Positions 40,816-52,141 of a DNA stretch of 64,000 bases are shown here, in pieces. The translations under genes were made by a program, and so were the position numbers. Each line of letters opens with the position of its first letter. The stretch's first letter is position 1. This stretch comes from CAITWD01 sp963727285 (lineage in GTDB: Bacteria; Actinomycetota; Thermoleophilia; Miltoncostaeales; Miltoncostaeaceae), in contig CAVSFF010000009.1 in NCBI GenBank assembly GCA_963727285.1, forward strand, positions 62,001 to 126,000, written 5' to 3'. Below the pieces are notes generated by a model. It was not told the DNA's origin and made no database searches. It was given only the letters and a program-made list of their open reading frames with translations.

Positions 40816-40822
<7 letters not shown>
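40217..40822 (-). CDS. mpg: DNA-3-methyladenine glycosylase, AAG/Mpg family
   Basis: Base-excision enzyme that removes alkylated purines. The 201 residues contain the catalytic glutamate in IVEVERYEQWDAASHSFRG and YVYRSYGIHWCLNVVC, VLIRAVEP and GPGRLTQAFGI, all diagnostic. The ATG start overlaps the argH stop by 7 nt. Placement between argH and tyrS is common in actinobacteria. Confidence 0.93.
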
Positions 40823-42198
<1,376 letters not shown>

Positions 42199-42202
<4 letters not shown>

Positions 42203-43338
42203 CGCCCCACCGCGACACCATCGCGGACGAGCACGGCGGCCAGCGCGGCACACACCTGGTCGACCTGCTCCTCGGTCATCTCGGGAAAGAACGGGAGTGC
42301 GATCGTCGACGCGCTGATCGCCTCGGTGACCGGCAGCGTGCCGGGCCGGTACCCGAACTGGTCCTGATAGAAGGGCTGCAGGTGGATGCAGGGCAGGTAG
42401 GGCTTGGCGGACACCCCGAGCTCGTCGAGCGCCGTGATGACGGCGTCGCGCTCGATGCCCGGCGCCAGACGTGGCGCGTACACGAACCACGAGCGCCGCT
42501 GCCGGCCCTCATACATGGGCTCGACCCCCGGGATGTCACGCACGCGATCCTGGTACCAGGCCGCCACCTGCTCACGCCCGGCCAGCATCTGGTCGAGATG
42601 CTCGAGCTGCCCCACGCCGATGGCAGCGTGAACGTCGGAGAGCCGGTAGTTGAATCCCAACCGCGAATGGACCAGCCATGCGCCGTCGTCGCTGCGCCCC
42701 TGGTTCGAGAGGCTCTTGAGCAACATCGCCAGGTCGTCGTCGTCGGTGAGGATGACCCCGCCCTCGGCAGTCGTGAGCTGCTTGTTGGCGTAGAACCCGT
42801 AGACCGCGGGGTGCCCCCACGTTCCGAGCTTCTTGCCGTCGTAGTCGCCGTCGATGCTTTGGCAGGCGTCCTCGACGATCGCCAGGTTGTGGCGTCGGGC
42901 GATGTCGATCAGCGCCGGGATTTCGGCCGGGTAGCCAAAGATGTCGACGATGACCAACGCCTTGGTGCGCGGCGTGATCGCGGCTTCGACCGCAGCGGGA
43001 TCCATGTTGAACGTATTCGGGTCGACCTCGGCGAACACGACGTCGGCGCCGGTGAACAGGACGGCGTTGGCCGACGCGACAAACGAGAACGACGATGTGA
43101 TCACCTCGTCGCCGGGACCGACCCCCGCCGCGTGCAGGCACATGTGGAGGCCCGCCGTTCCGGACGAACATGCGATCGCGTGGCGGACGCCGATGCGCCT
43201 GGCCCACTCCTGCTCGAAACGGGCCAACATCGGGCCGAGCGACAGTTGACCCGACGCGAGCACCTGATCGACGAGTTCGCGCTCGCGGGCGGTGATGACC
43301 GGTCGTGCCAGCGGGATCCGCGGCGTCGGTGCGCTCAC
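42199..43338 (-). CDS. DegT/DnrJ/EryC1-family aminotransferase
   Basis: A 379-residue PLP enzyme of the sugar aminotransferase family (VioA/ArnB/PseC-like). Seen are ACSSGTAGLHMCL, IVDIFGYPAEI, VEDACQSIDG, the PLP lysine in GFYANKQLTTAEGG and NYRLSDVHAAIG. It is coupled by GTGA overlaps to cimA upstream and argH downstream, an odd place for a surface-sugar gene. The substrate is unknown; an amino-acid-related role is possible. Confidence 0.9.
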
Positions 43339-44927
43339 GAAGCGGTACCGCTGCCGGCGGACTGGCGCGCGCGGCGGCGCACCCCGTACGCAAGGCTGTC
43401 GATCAGCGCGTCCCAGGACGCCTCGATGACGTTGTGGCTCACGCCGAGCGCTCCCCAGGTCTCCTCGCCGTCGGACGAGTCCAGCAGCACCCGGGTCGTC
43501 GCTCCCGTGCCCTTGTCCTCGTCGAGAATCCGCACCTTGAAGTTGACCAGCTCGATATCGGCGAGCTCCGGGATACGTGTCTCCAGCGCCGCCCGCAGGG
43601 CGGTGTCGAGCGCGTTGATGGGGCCGTTGCCGGATCCACGGGCCTCGACGCGCTCGCCGTCGTGCACGAGCGCGATGGTGGCATCGGTCGAGACGCGGCC
43701 GTCGGCCACCTTCTCCGTGACGACCTGGAACCGCTCAAGGGTAAACAGCGGTCGATACACGCCGGTCTCGCGCTCGATCAGCAGCTCGAACGACGCGTCG
43801 GCCACCTCGAAATGGTACCCCCGGTGCTCCAGGTCCTTGAGCCGGGCCAGGATCCGCGGGACGTCGTCACCCTCGGAGAGGTCGATGCCCATTTCCTGCG
43901 CCTTGGCCACGATCGTTCCCCTGCCGGAGAGTTCGCTGACCAAGACATGGCGCTCGTTGCCGACCTCTGCCGGGTTGATGTGCTCAAAGGTGCGCTCGTC
44001 GGCCAGCATTCCCGCGACATGCATGCCGCCCTTGTGGGCAAAGGCGTTCCGTCCGACGTATGGCGCCCAGTTGTCCGGCTGCAGATTGGCGGTCTCGGCG
44101 ACGAAATGGCTGAGCGCCGTCAGCTCGACCAGGCGATCATCCGGGAGGGTGGCGAAGCCCATCTTCAGCGTCAGCGCGGGAATGATCGAGACGAGGTTCG
44201 CGTTGCCGCAGCGCTCGCCGTACCCGTTGACGGTGCCCTGCACCATACGCGCGCCCTCGACGACGGCTGCCAGCGAGTTGGCCACGCCGCACTCGGCGTC
44301 GTTGTGGGTGTGGATGCCGATGGCCGCACCGGGCAGCGCGTCACGAACCGTCCGGACCGCGATCGCGATCTCGTCCGGCAGCGTCGCTCCGTTGGTGTCG
44401 CAGAGCGTGATCCAGTCCGCCCCGGCGGCGGCGGCCACCCGCACGCACTCCACCGCATAATCGGGGTGTGCGGCGAAGGCGTCGAAGAAATGCTCGGCGT
44501 CGTAGATGACCTCTTTGCCCTGTGTGCGCAGAAACGCGACGGACTCCTCGATCATCCGCAGGTTCTCGGCCCGATCGACCTTGATCACCTTTTCGATGTG
44601 CAGATCCCAGGTCTTTCCGACGATCGTGATCACCGGCGCATAGCACTCGGCCAGCCCGACCATCGCAGGGTCCTCGGCGGCGGCCACGCCCTTGCGCCGG
44701 GTCATGCCGAATGCCGCGATCTTGGTCTCGCCCAGGTCGAGCGTCTCGAGGGCGTCGAACATCTCCGCATGCTTGGGGTTCGACATCGGAAAACCGGCCT
44801 CGATGTAGTGCATCCCGATGTCCGCAAGGTGACGCGCGATCGCGACCTGTTCGTCAACCGACAGGCTCATGCCTTCGCGCTGCAGGCCGTCGCGCAGCGT
44901 GGTGTCGTAAAGGAGGATCTGTTCCAT
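43335..44927 (-). CDS. cimA: (R)-citramalate synthase
   Basis: Condenses acetyl-CoA with pyruvate, giving a threonine-independent route to 2-oxobutyrate for isoleucine. The 530-residue protein has the CimA form of the HMGL-like barrel, YDTTLRDGLQREGMSLSVD, then IHTHNDAECGVANSL and TVNGYGERCGNANL, and a C-terminal LeuA-type regulatory domain. LeuA is a separate gene in the same cluster, so this is not the leucine enzyme. ATG 44927 chosen where family similarity starts. Confidence 0.92.
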   Translation of the reverse strand: MEQILLYDTTLRDGLQREGMSLSVDEQVAIARHLADIGMHYIEAGFPMSNPKHAEMFDALETLDLGETKIAAFGMTRRKGVAAAEDPAMVGLAECYAPVITIVGKTWDLHIEKVIKVDRAENLRMIEESVAFLRTQGKEVIYDAEHFFDAFAAHPDYAVECVRVAAAAGADWITLCDTNGATLPDEIAIAVRTVRDALPGAAIGIHTHNDAECGVANSLAAVVEGARMVQGTVNGYGERCGNANLVSIIPALTLKMGFATLPDDRLVELTALSHFVAETANLQPDNWAPYVGRNAFAHKGGMHVAGMLADERTFEHINPAEVGNERHVLVSELSGRGTIVAKAQEMGIDLSEGDDVPRILARLKDLEHRGYHFEVADASFELLIERETGVYRPLFTLERFQVVTEKVADGRVSTDATIALVHDGERVEARGSGNGPINALDTALRAALETRIPELADIELVNFKVRILDEDKGTGATTRVLLDSSDGEETWGALGVSHNVIEASWDALIDSLAYGVRRRARQSAGSGTAS

Positions 44928-44929
44928 GA

Positions 44930-45863
44930 CTACCGCTGGGTCGTTTCGGGCACGCCGACGTAGTCCAGCCACGCGGCCGAACGCGGGTCGCGCCCGAGCG
45001 TGGCCGCGAAGAACCGCTCCTGAAGGCGACGGGTGATCGGACCGGGCGTGCCGACCGGGTGATCATCGACCTCACAGATCGGGCAGACCTCGGCGGCGGT
45101 GCCGGTCACGAAGACCTCGTCGGCGATGTAGAGCTCGGCTCGGGCGACCTCACGCTCGACGACGGTGATGCCTTCATCCCGGGCCAGCTCGATGATCGTT
45201 GCGCGCGTGATGCCCTCGAGGATCGACGCGTTGACCGGCGGCGTGATCAGGGTGTCCGCCGCGCACGAGGAAGATGTTCTCCCCGGAGCCGTCGGCGACA
45301 TAGCCGGAGTCGTTGAGCAGGATCGCCTCTTGATATCCGGCCTTGTGGGTCTCGATCTTGGCGAGAATGGAATTCAGATACTGGCCGCCCGCCTTCGCGG
45401 TCGCCGGGATCGTGGAGCTCCCGATCCGCCGCCAGGTGGAGGTCTTCGCGCGAATGCCGTTCTTGAGACCGTCGTCGCCGAGGTATGCGCCCCACTCCCA
45501 CGCGGCGATCGCGACATCGACCGGGGCGTCCAACGGGAACAGTCCCATCTGGCCGTATCCGCGAAAGACGATGGGCCGGATGTAGCACTCGCGCAGATCG
45601 TTGGCGGCGACGACGTCGAGAACGGCCTGACGGAGTTCGTCGAAGCTGTACGGGATCGGCATGTAGTACATCGCCGCGGAGCGCTCGAGCCGCTCGAGGT
45701 GCTCGCGCAAGTGGAAGACCGCGGTGCCCTTGTCGGCAGCGTAGGCGCGAATGCCCTCGAAGACCGACGATCCGTAGTGAAGGCCGTGGGACAGCACGTG
45801 TACCTGGGCATCCGCCCAGTTCACGAGCGAGCCATTCATCCAGATCTTCTCGGCTTCCTGCAT
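44930..45863 (-). CDS. ilvE: Branched-chain amino acid aminotransferase (frame break)
   Basis: Final transamination for Leu, Ile and Val. Fold-type IV PLP enzyme: HGLHYGSSVFEGIRAY, IRPIVFRGYGQMG, the PLP lysine in ATAKAGGQYLNSILAK and VADGSGENIFLVR. The frame breaks near 45262, right after IFLVR; the second frame continues ADTLITPPVNASILEGITR to the stop. Restoring GC in the CGCGGCGG run joins them (about 310 residues). AGAGG precedes the ATG by 9 nt. Confidence 0.94.
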
Positions 45864-45903
45864 GTTCGGCGGCCTCTCGGTAACGCGGTCAACGATTCGA
45901 CGG

Positions 45904-45933
45904 ACAATATCCCCGGAACCGCGGCCGCGACAA
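45904..45933 (-). promoter_or_regulatory. Promoter candidate for ilvE-cimA-degT-argH
   Basis: TTGTCG (45928-45933) and TATTGT (45904-45909) with an 18-nt spacer, in the 101-nt gap between leuB and ilvE. Transcription would start about 35 nt before ilvE. Confidence 0.45.
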
Positions 45934-45964
45934 CACGCGGCTCGGGCCCGGGCAGGCGTACAGC

Positions 45965-47020
45965 CTATCGGGCGAGCAGCGCCACGAGCCGGTCCCCGAC
46001 CTCGGCCGTCCCGAGCTCCCCACCGAGATCGCGCCCGCGCGCGCCGTCGTTGAGCGCCTGAGCCACGGCGGCCTCAAGCCGATCGGCCGCGGACGGCGCC
46101 GCAAGCGAATAGCGCAGCATCATCGCCGCGGACAGCACGGTGGCCATCGGGTTCGCCCAGCCCTTGCCGGCGATGTCCGGGGCGGACCCGTGGACCGGCT
46201 CGTACAGCCCGGCGGTGCCCGTGCCGAGGCTCGCCGACGGCAGCAGGCCGATCGAGCCCGTGATCATGGCGGCCTCGTCGCTGAGGATGTCCCCGAACAT
46301 GTTCTCGGTGACGATCACATCGAACTCGGTCGGTCGGTTCACGAGCTGCATCGCCGCGTTGTCCACCAGGATGTGGTCGAGGGCGATCTCCGGGTGGCGC
46401 GTACCGACCTCGGTCACGACTTCGCGCCAGAGGCGGGAACTCTCGAGGACGTTGGCCTTGTCCACGGAGGTGACCTTGCCGCGGCGGTCGGCGGCGGCCG
46501 TAAACGCGACCTCCGCGACACGCTCGATCTCGGTGCGCGTGTACTCGCAGGTGTCGAACGCGCGGTCGCCGTCGCGTCCGCGGGCGCCGAAGTAGATTCC
46601 GCCGGTCAGCTCCCGCACGACGAGCAGATCGGTGCCGGCGATGCGCTCTCGACGCAGTGGGCTGGCATCCCACAGCGCCTCCAACGGCTTGACCGGGCGC
46701 AAGTTGGCAAACAGCTCGAGCCCCGCCCGCAGACCGAGCAGCCCCTGCTCGGGGCGTGGCTTGTCGGGGTCGGTGGTGTCCCACTTGGGTCCGCCGACGG
46801 CGCCGAGGAAGACGGCGTCCGCGTCCCGGCAGGCGCTGAGCACATCGTCGGTCAATGCGGTCCCGTGGGCATCGATCGAGCAGCCACCCATGAGTTCCTC
46901 ACGCCAGGTGATCGACAGCCCGGCGTCGGGGGCGACGACCTCGACGGCACGGATCGCCTCGGCGATCACCTCCGGCCCGATCCCATCGCCCGGCAACACC
47001 ACCACGTTGACCTCGCGCAC
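45965..47020 (-). CDS. leuB: 3-isopropylmalate dehydrogenase
   Basis: NAD-dependent oxidative decarboxylase of leucine synthesis. About 351 residues with VVLPGDGIGPEV, LRAGLELFANLRP, RELTGGIYFG, VTENMFGDILSDEAAM and PVHGSAPDIAGKG. Start at GTG 47020 with a strong GGAGG 5 nt upstream. It is separated from leuD by 125 nt that hold a strong hairpin. Confidence 0.96.
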   Translation of the reverse strand: MREVNVVVLPGDGIGPEVIAEAIRAVEVVAPDAGLSITWREELMGGCSIDAHGTALTDDVLSACRDADAVFLGAVGGPKWDTTDPDKPRPEQGLLGLRAGLELFANLRPVKPLEALWDASPLRRERIAGTDLLVVRELTGGIYFGARGRDGDRAFDTCEYTRTEIERVAEVAFTAAADRRGKVTSVDKANVLESSRLWREVVTEVGTRHPEIALDHILVDNAAMQLVNRPTEFDVIVTENMFGDILSDEAAMITGSIGLLPSASLGTGTAGLYEPVHGSAPDIAGKGWANPMATVLSAAMMLRYSLAAPSAADRLEAAVAQALNDGARGRDLGGELGTAEVGDRLVALLAR

Positions 47021-47098
47021 ACCCACCTCCGAGCAGGTTGTTGGGGAATCCGATCGCGACGGCGAGGCTACCACCCGCCCCCCGCCGCACCCGACGAT

Positions 47099-47135
47099 CG
47101 GCCGGTCCGCGGGGACACGCCCCGCCGACCGGCCG
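47099..47135 (-). other. Strong hairpin between leuD and leuB
   Basis: CGGCCGGTC pairs with GACCGGCCG (9 bp) and GCGGGG with CCCCGC (6 bp), with one mismatch between and a 5-nt loop. It starts 10 nt after the leuD stop. There is no T run, so it may be a processing or stabilising element or a partial terminator. Confidence 0.6.
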
Positions 47136-47145
47136 CGCCGGGGTC

Positions 47146-47745
47146 TTAGGCGAACTGTGCCGTCGACGGGCCCGAGCGTTCCCGGGTCTGCTCGTACTCG
47201 GTGATCGCGGCCTCGTTGGCCAGCGTCAGCGAGATGTCGTCCCAGCCGTTGAGCAGGCGCTCCCGCACGTCGGGCTCGATCGCGAACGGAAACCGCTGAC
47301 CGTCGGGAGCGACGACCTCTGACGCGGCCAGGTCGACCGTGACCGATGCGCCGGGCACGGCCGTGGTCTGCTCGATGAGCGCGCGCACCTGATCCTCGGG
47401 CAGCAGCACGGGCAGCAGGCCGATCTTGGTGCAGTTGGTCCGGAAGATGTCCGCCAGGCTGGGGGCGATGACCGCGCGGAAGCCGTAGTCCTCGAGTGCC
47501 CACGGGGCGTGCTCCCGCGACGAGCCGCACCCGAAGTTGCGCTCGGCGATCAGGATCTGCGCGCCCGCGTACTCGGGACGGTTGAGCGGGAAGTCCTCGT
47601 CCTTGCGCCAGTCGAAGAACAGGAACTCGCCGAATCCGGTGCGCTCGATGCGCTTGAGGAACTGCTTCGGGATGATCTGATCCGTGTCGACGTCTGCCCG
47701 GTCAAGGGGCACCGCGACGCCGGTCACGCTGGTGAATGCCTGCAT
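47146..47745 (-). CDS. leuD: 3-isopropylmalate dehydratase small subunit
   Basis: Swivel subunit of the isomerase. The 199 residues include DTDQIIPKQFLK, NFGCGSSREHAPWAL and FRTNCTKIGLLP. It follows leuC by 10 nt; together they form the [4Fe-4S] isomerase. Confidence 0.97.
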   Translation of the reverse strand: MQAFTSVTGVAVPLDRADVDTDQIIPKQFLKRIERTGFGEFLFFDWRKDEDFPLNRPEYAGAQILIAERNFGCGSSREHAPWALEDYGFRAVIAPSLADIFRTNCTKIGLLPVLLPEDQVRALIEQTTAVPGASVTVDLAASEVVAPDGQRFPFAIEPDVRERLLNGWDDISLTLANEAAITEYEQTRERSGPSTAQFA

Positions 47746-47755
47746 TGCGGCCCCC

Positions 47756-49181
47756 TTATGCCTTTGCCAACTCGACGTCGAGACTGCGGACGTCGACGAG
47801 ATGCCCGGTGATCGCGGCCGCGGCGGCCATCGCCGGCGAGACCAGGTGGGTGCGGCCCCCCGCGCCCTGACGACCCTCGAAATTGCGGTTCGATGTCGAC
47901 GCGCAGCGCTCGCCCGGCGACAGGATGTCCGGGTTCATCCCCAGACACATCGAGCAGCCGGCGTCCCGCCATTCGAAGCCCGCGGCGGTGAAGACCTCGT
48001 CGAGCCCCTCGGATTCGGCCTGCACCTTGACCTGCATCGAGCCGGGCACGACCATCGCCCGGAGTCCGGCGGCGACCGTCCGGCCCTCGACCACGCGGGC
48101 CGCGGTCCGAAGGTCCTCGATCCGCCCGTTGGTGCACGAGCCGAGGAAGACCGTGTCGATCGCGATGTCCTCCAGCGCCTCGCCGCCCTCAAGGCCCATG
48201 TACTCGAGCGAACGGCGGGCGCCGTCGCGTTCCATGGCGTCCGCGAAGTCGTCCGGGTGCGGCACACGCCCGGTGATCGGGGCGACCTGGCCCGGGTTGG
48301 TGCCCCATGTGACCATCGGCGCCAGCAGCGCGGCGTCGACGACCTCTTCCCGATCGAACGTCGCGTCGGCGTCGGTCGGCAACAGGCGCCACCGCTCAAC
48401 CGCCGCGGCGAAGTCCTTCGGCGCCGCGGGGCGCCCCTCGACGTAGGCAAACGTGGTCTCGTCCGGCGCGATCATGCCGGCGCGGGCGCCCCACTCGATC
48501 GACATGTTGCAGACGGTCATCCGCCCTTCCATCGAGAGGGCACGGATGGCGGACCCGGCGTACTCGACGACGTACCCTTGCGCGCCGGACACGCCGAGTT
48601 GGCCGATCGTTCCCAGAATCAGATCCTTTGCGCCGACGCCGATACCCGGCTCGCCCTCGATCCGCACCCGCATGGTGCGCGGCACGGTCTGGGGCAGGGT
48701 CTGTGTCGCCAACACGTGCTCGACCTCGGAGGTCCCGATCCCGAACGCCAGCGATCCGAAGGCGCCATGGGTCGACGTATGCGAATCGCCGCACACGATC
48801 GTCATACCTGGCTGGGTCAGGCCCAGCTCCGGCCCGATGACGTGGACGATGCCCTGCCGGGGTGAACGGATCGAAAACAGGGGCACGCCGAACTCGGCGC
48901 AGTTGCGCTCGAGCGCCTCGATCTGGGCACGGGAGAGCAGGTCCTCGATCCCCTTCTCGCGCCCGATCGTCGGGCACGTTGTGGTCCACGGTCGCGATGG
49001 TGCGGTCCGGACGCCGGACCTTGCGGCCCGCCAACCGGAGACCGTCGAAGGCCTGGGGCGAGGTCACCTCGTGGACGAGATGCAGATCGATGTACAGCAG
49101 CGCCGGCCCGTCCGGGCCACTTGCCCGTACCTCGTGCGCCTCCCACAGTTTCTCGAAGAGCGTCTTGCCCATCGTCGTCAT
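47756..49181 (-). CDS. leuC: 3-isopropylmalate dehydratase large subunit (frame break)
   Basis: Aconitase-type [4Fe-4S] subunit. The N-terminus reads LFEKLWEAHEV and HEVTSPQAFDGLRLAG. The cluster cysteines are in FLGSCTNGRIEDLR and in CSMCLGMNPD. The frame breaks at about 48962-48975, just after TVDHNVP; the second frame continues with RNCAEFGVPLFSIRSPRQG. Restoring one GC in a GCGC run yields a normal product of about 475 residues. ATG overlaps the leuA stop. Confidence 0.95.
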
Positions 49182-50755
49182 ACCCCCCCAGCCATCACGC
49201 GCTCGCCGTGGCTCGCGCGTCGACTGGCGTCGACGGCGCGGAGGTATGCGATCGCAGTTGCTTCCAGGACGTCGGTGGAGACTCCCTGGCCCGCATAGTT
49301 GCGGCCGTCAATCTCGCAGACCACACGCGCTTCGCCGAGCGCGTCGGTGCCGCCGGTCACCGCGGACACCTGATATTCGAGCAGCACCCCGTCACTGCCG
49401 ATGGCCGCGTCGATGGCATGCATCAGTGCGTTGACCGGACCGTCACCGGTGCCGGACCCCGTGTGGCGGGTGCCATCGGCATCGATGATCGTCACGGTCG
49501 CGTGCGGCGCCTGCGACAGGTGGGTCGCGACCGCCAGGCCGTCAAGCGTGAGCGCGTCTCCTCCCTCAACCCGCATCTCGTCGGACATCAGCGCCTCGAG
49601 ATCGACGCCGGACAGGCGCCCCTTCAGGTCGGCGATGTCCTTGAACCGGGCGAACGCCGCGTTCAGCTCGTCCCGATCCAACTCGTAGCCGAGTTCCTTC
49701 AGGGCGTGGTCGAGCGCGTGCCGGCCCGAGTGTTTCCCGAGGACGATCGAGTTCCCCTTGAGTCCGACGCTGGTGGCATCCATGATCTCGTACGTGAGCG
49801 GGTTGGACAGCACGCCGTGCTGGTGAATCCCGGCCTCGTGGGCGAACGCGTTGCGCCCGACGATCGCCTTGTTCGGCTGGATGACATATCCGGTCAGGCG
49901 GCTCACCAGGCGGCTGGCCCGCGTGATCTCGGTGGTGTCGATGCCGCACCACAGCCCGCCGAGATCGGCGGCCCGGGTCCGGAGGATCATCGCCAGCTCC
50001 TCGATCGAGGCGTTACCCGCGCGCTCGCCGATGCCGTTCACGCAGCCTTCGACCTGTCGCGCGCCGACCTGGATGCCGGCCAGCGAGTTGGCGACGGCCA
50101 ATCCGAGGTCGTTGTGACAGTGCACCGACAGCGTGACCTCACGCAGCGGCGGACAGCGGTCGTAGAGCTCCAGCAGGAACCGCTGAAACTCGTTCGGCAT
50201 CGTGTACCCGACCGTGTCGGGCAGGTTGATCGTGGTCGCGCCTTCGGCGATCGCCGCGGCGACGACCTCTGCGACGAAGGCGGGGTCAGATCGGGTCGAG
50301 TCTTCGCACGAGAACTCGACGTCGTCGACGATCGTCCGCGCCAGGCGCACCGCGCCTACGGCGGCGTCGAACACCTGCGAGCGGGTCATGCGCAGCTTGT
50401 GCTCCAAGTGGATGTCGCTCGTGGCGATAAAGGTGTGGATGCGACCCCGATCGGCGTCCCGGACCGCGTCGCCGGCGACCGTGACGTCTTTTTCGTTGGC
50501 CCGAGCCAACGCGGCGATCACGACGTCGGGCACCTCGTTGGAGATTGCACGGACCGCCTCGAAGTCGCCCGGCGAGGTGATCGGAAAGCCGGCCTCGATG
50601 ACGTCCACCCCGAGTCGACGCAACTGGTGCGCAATCTCAAGCTTCTCGCGCGTGTTCAGCGTGATCCCCGGCGATTGCTCGCCGTCACGCAGTGTTGTGT
50701 CGAATATCTTGACGCGATCCGCGTCGTTGTTGGGCTGCACTGATCCAGTGCTCAC
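49178..50755 (-). CDS. leuA: 2-isopropylmalate synthase
   Basis: First step of leucine synthesis. The 525-residue long form has FDTTLRDGEQSPGITL, the HCHNDLGLAVANSLAG metal motif, GCVNGIGERAGNAS and GRNAFAHEAGIHQHG, and a C-terminal regulatory domain (about 390-510) for leucine feedback. GTG start with GGGAGG 7 nt upstream. It is preceded by a leader peptide and hairpins that suggest attenuation. Confidence 0.97.
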   Translation of the reverse strand: MSTGSVQPNNDADRVKIFDTTLRDGEQSPGITLNTREKLEIAHQLRRLGVDVIEAGFPITSPGDFEAVRAISNEVPDVVIAALARANEKDVTVAGDAVRDADRGRIHTFIATSDIHLEHKLRMTRSQVFDAAVGAVRLARTIVDDVEFSCEDSTRSDPAFVAEVVAAAIAEGATTINLPDTVGYTMPNEFQRFLLELYDRCPPLREVTLSVHCHNDLGLAVANSLAGIQVGARQVEGCVNGIGERAGNASIEELAMILRTRAADLGGLWCGIDTTEITRASRLVSRLTGYVIQPNKAIVGRNAFAHEAGIHQHGVLSNPLTYEIMDATSVGLKGNSIVLGKHSGRHALDHALKELGYELDRDELNAAFARFKDIADLKGRLSGVDLEALMSDEMRVEGGDALTLDGLAVATHLSQAPHATVTIIDADGTRHTGSGTGDGPVNALMHAIDAAIGSDGVLLEYQVSAVTGGTDALGEARVVCEIDGRNYAGQGVSTDVLEATAIAYLRAVDASRRASHGERVMAGGV

Positions 50756-50837
50756 GTCACGACCTCCCTCGGGTCCTTGACTCGGGCTTCGATGTGGGGC
50801 CCGGACGTCCCGGGCATGGAGTGTCGAGTCGTTCCCC
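50756..50837 (-). promoter_or_regulatory. leuA attenuator region
   Basis: Between the leader peptide stop and leuA there are two perfect hairpins. One is CCCCC-GCTA-GGGGG (50834-50847), which overlaps the leader stop codon. The other is GCCCGG-GACGT-CCGGGC (50799-50815). There is no T run. Ribosome position on the Leu codons could choose between structures; the exact mechanism is inferred. Confidence 0.5.
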
Positions 50838-50909
50838 CTAGCGGGGGAGCAGGGAAAGACACACGTGGAGGCCGCGCAGGAGGTCCGAGCTGCGTGTGGC
50901 CGTCAACAT
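50838..50909 (-). CDS. leuL: leuA leader peptide (Leu-rich, leaderless)
   Basis: A 23-codon open frame starting with ATG TTG and ending in TAG, 82 nt before leuA. Seven codons are Leu: one near the start, then DLLRGL and CLSLLP near the end, the arrangement of a leucine attenuator. The ATG lies exactly 7 nt after a TAAGAT box, so transcript and peptide start together. It is too short for ORF callers. Homology of such peptides cannot be tested well, so the call rests on composition and position. Confidence 0.7.
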   Translation of the reverse strand: MLTATRSSDLLRGLHVCLSLLPR

Positions 50910-50916
50910 GCCGGGC

Positions 50917-50922
50917 ATCTTA
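50917..50922 (-). promoter_or_regulatory. -10 box (TAAGAT) of the leuA leader
   Basis: TAAGAT plus 7 nt plus ATG fits the actinobacterial leaderless promoter. No good -35 box was found at 16-19 nt. Confidence 0.5.
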
Positions 50923-50987
50923 CCATCCGCGGGCTCTCGCGATGTCGGGAAGCTCCACAGCGCGGCTGGGCGGCCGCTGCGTGCCCG

Positions 50988-52116
50988 TCAGGATGCGAGC
51001 GCGTCGATGACGAAGTCGATCGATCGCGTCAGCTGGGCGACGTCCTCCGGGTCGATCGCCGGGAACATCCCGATGCGCAGCTGGTTGCGACCGAGCTTCC
51101 GGTACGCCTCGGTGTCCACGATGCCGTTCGCGCGCAGCACCTTCGACACCGTCGCGGCGTCGACACCGTCGAGGTCGATGGTGCCGACCACATTCGAGCG
51201 CTCGGCGGGATCGGCGACGAAGGGAGTGGCAAACTCACGTGCCTCGGCCCAGCCGTAGAGCGTCGCCGCCGAGGTGGCGCTGCGCCCTGCCGCCCACCCA
51301 AGGCCGCCGTGGTCGAGCATCCACCGGACCTGGCGGTCGAGCATGTAGATCGTCGCCAGCGCGGGCGTGTTGTAGGTCTGGTTTTGCAGGCTGTTGTCCA
51401 ACGCGATCTTGAGGTCGAGCGAGGCCGGCACCCAGCGGCCGACGGCCGCGATCTCGCGGATCCGGATGATTGCCGCCGGCGAACAGGCCGCCAACCACAG
51501 CCCGCCGTCGCCGGCAAAGCATTTTTGGGGCGAGAAGTAGTAGACGTCCACCTGCGACGGATCCCAGGCGAGGCCGCCGGCTCCCGAGGTTGCATCGACG
51601 AGCACGAGCCCGTCGGCGTCCGGGCGCACCAGCCGCATGGCAACACCTGTCGAGGTCTCGTTGTGGGTGAACGCGTACGCATCCACGTCCGGGTCCGCGA
51701 CGGCGGCCGGGTATGTCCCGGGATCGCTGGTGATCACCACGGGCTCGTGCAGGTGTGGCGCGGCGGCGGCAGCGGCCGCGAACTTGGATGAGAACTCACC
51801 GAAGCTCAGGTGCTGGCTGCGCCCTACGATCAGGCCGAATGTCGCAGCGTCCCAGAAGTACGGTCGCGCCGCCGTTGCCGAGCAGGATCTCCCAACCGTC
51901 GGGAAGGGCGAACAGCTCCGCGAGCCCGCTGCGCAGCGACCCGACGACCTGCTTGACCGTGGGCTGCCGGTGGGAGGTGCCCATGTACGTCGTTGCGACC
52001 GACGCAAGCTCGTCGAGCGCGATCGGGCGAACCTTGGAAGGGCCGCATCCGAAGCGCCCGTCTGCGGGAAGAATGTCCCGCGGGATCTGGATCGAAGGGG
52101 TCTCGCTGGTCGTCAC
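50988..52116 (-). CDS. serC: Phosphoserine aminotransferase, actinobacterial type (frame break)
   Basis: Converts 3-phosphohydroxypyruvate to phosphoserine. It has the SerC N-terminus FGCGPSKVRP, LLGNGGAT, the PLP lysine in YYFSPQKCFAGDGGLW and the C-terminal GRNQLRIGMFPAIDP. It belongs to the mycobacterial type. The frame breaks near 51866 between GNGGA and FWDAATFGLI; a GC unit missing from the local GCGC run explains it. GTG start with AGGAGG 6 nt upstream, 25 nt after serA. Confidence 0.93.
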
Positions 52117-52141
52117 GCTCGTCCTCCTGGCGGGCCGGCTG

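Noticed and set aside
50756..50987. A T-box riboswitch before leuA
   Set aside because: No T-box sequence or specifier-loop pattern was found. A Leu-rich leader peptide explains the region better.
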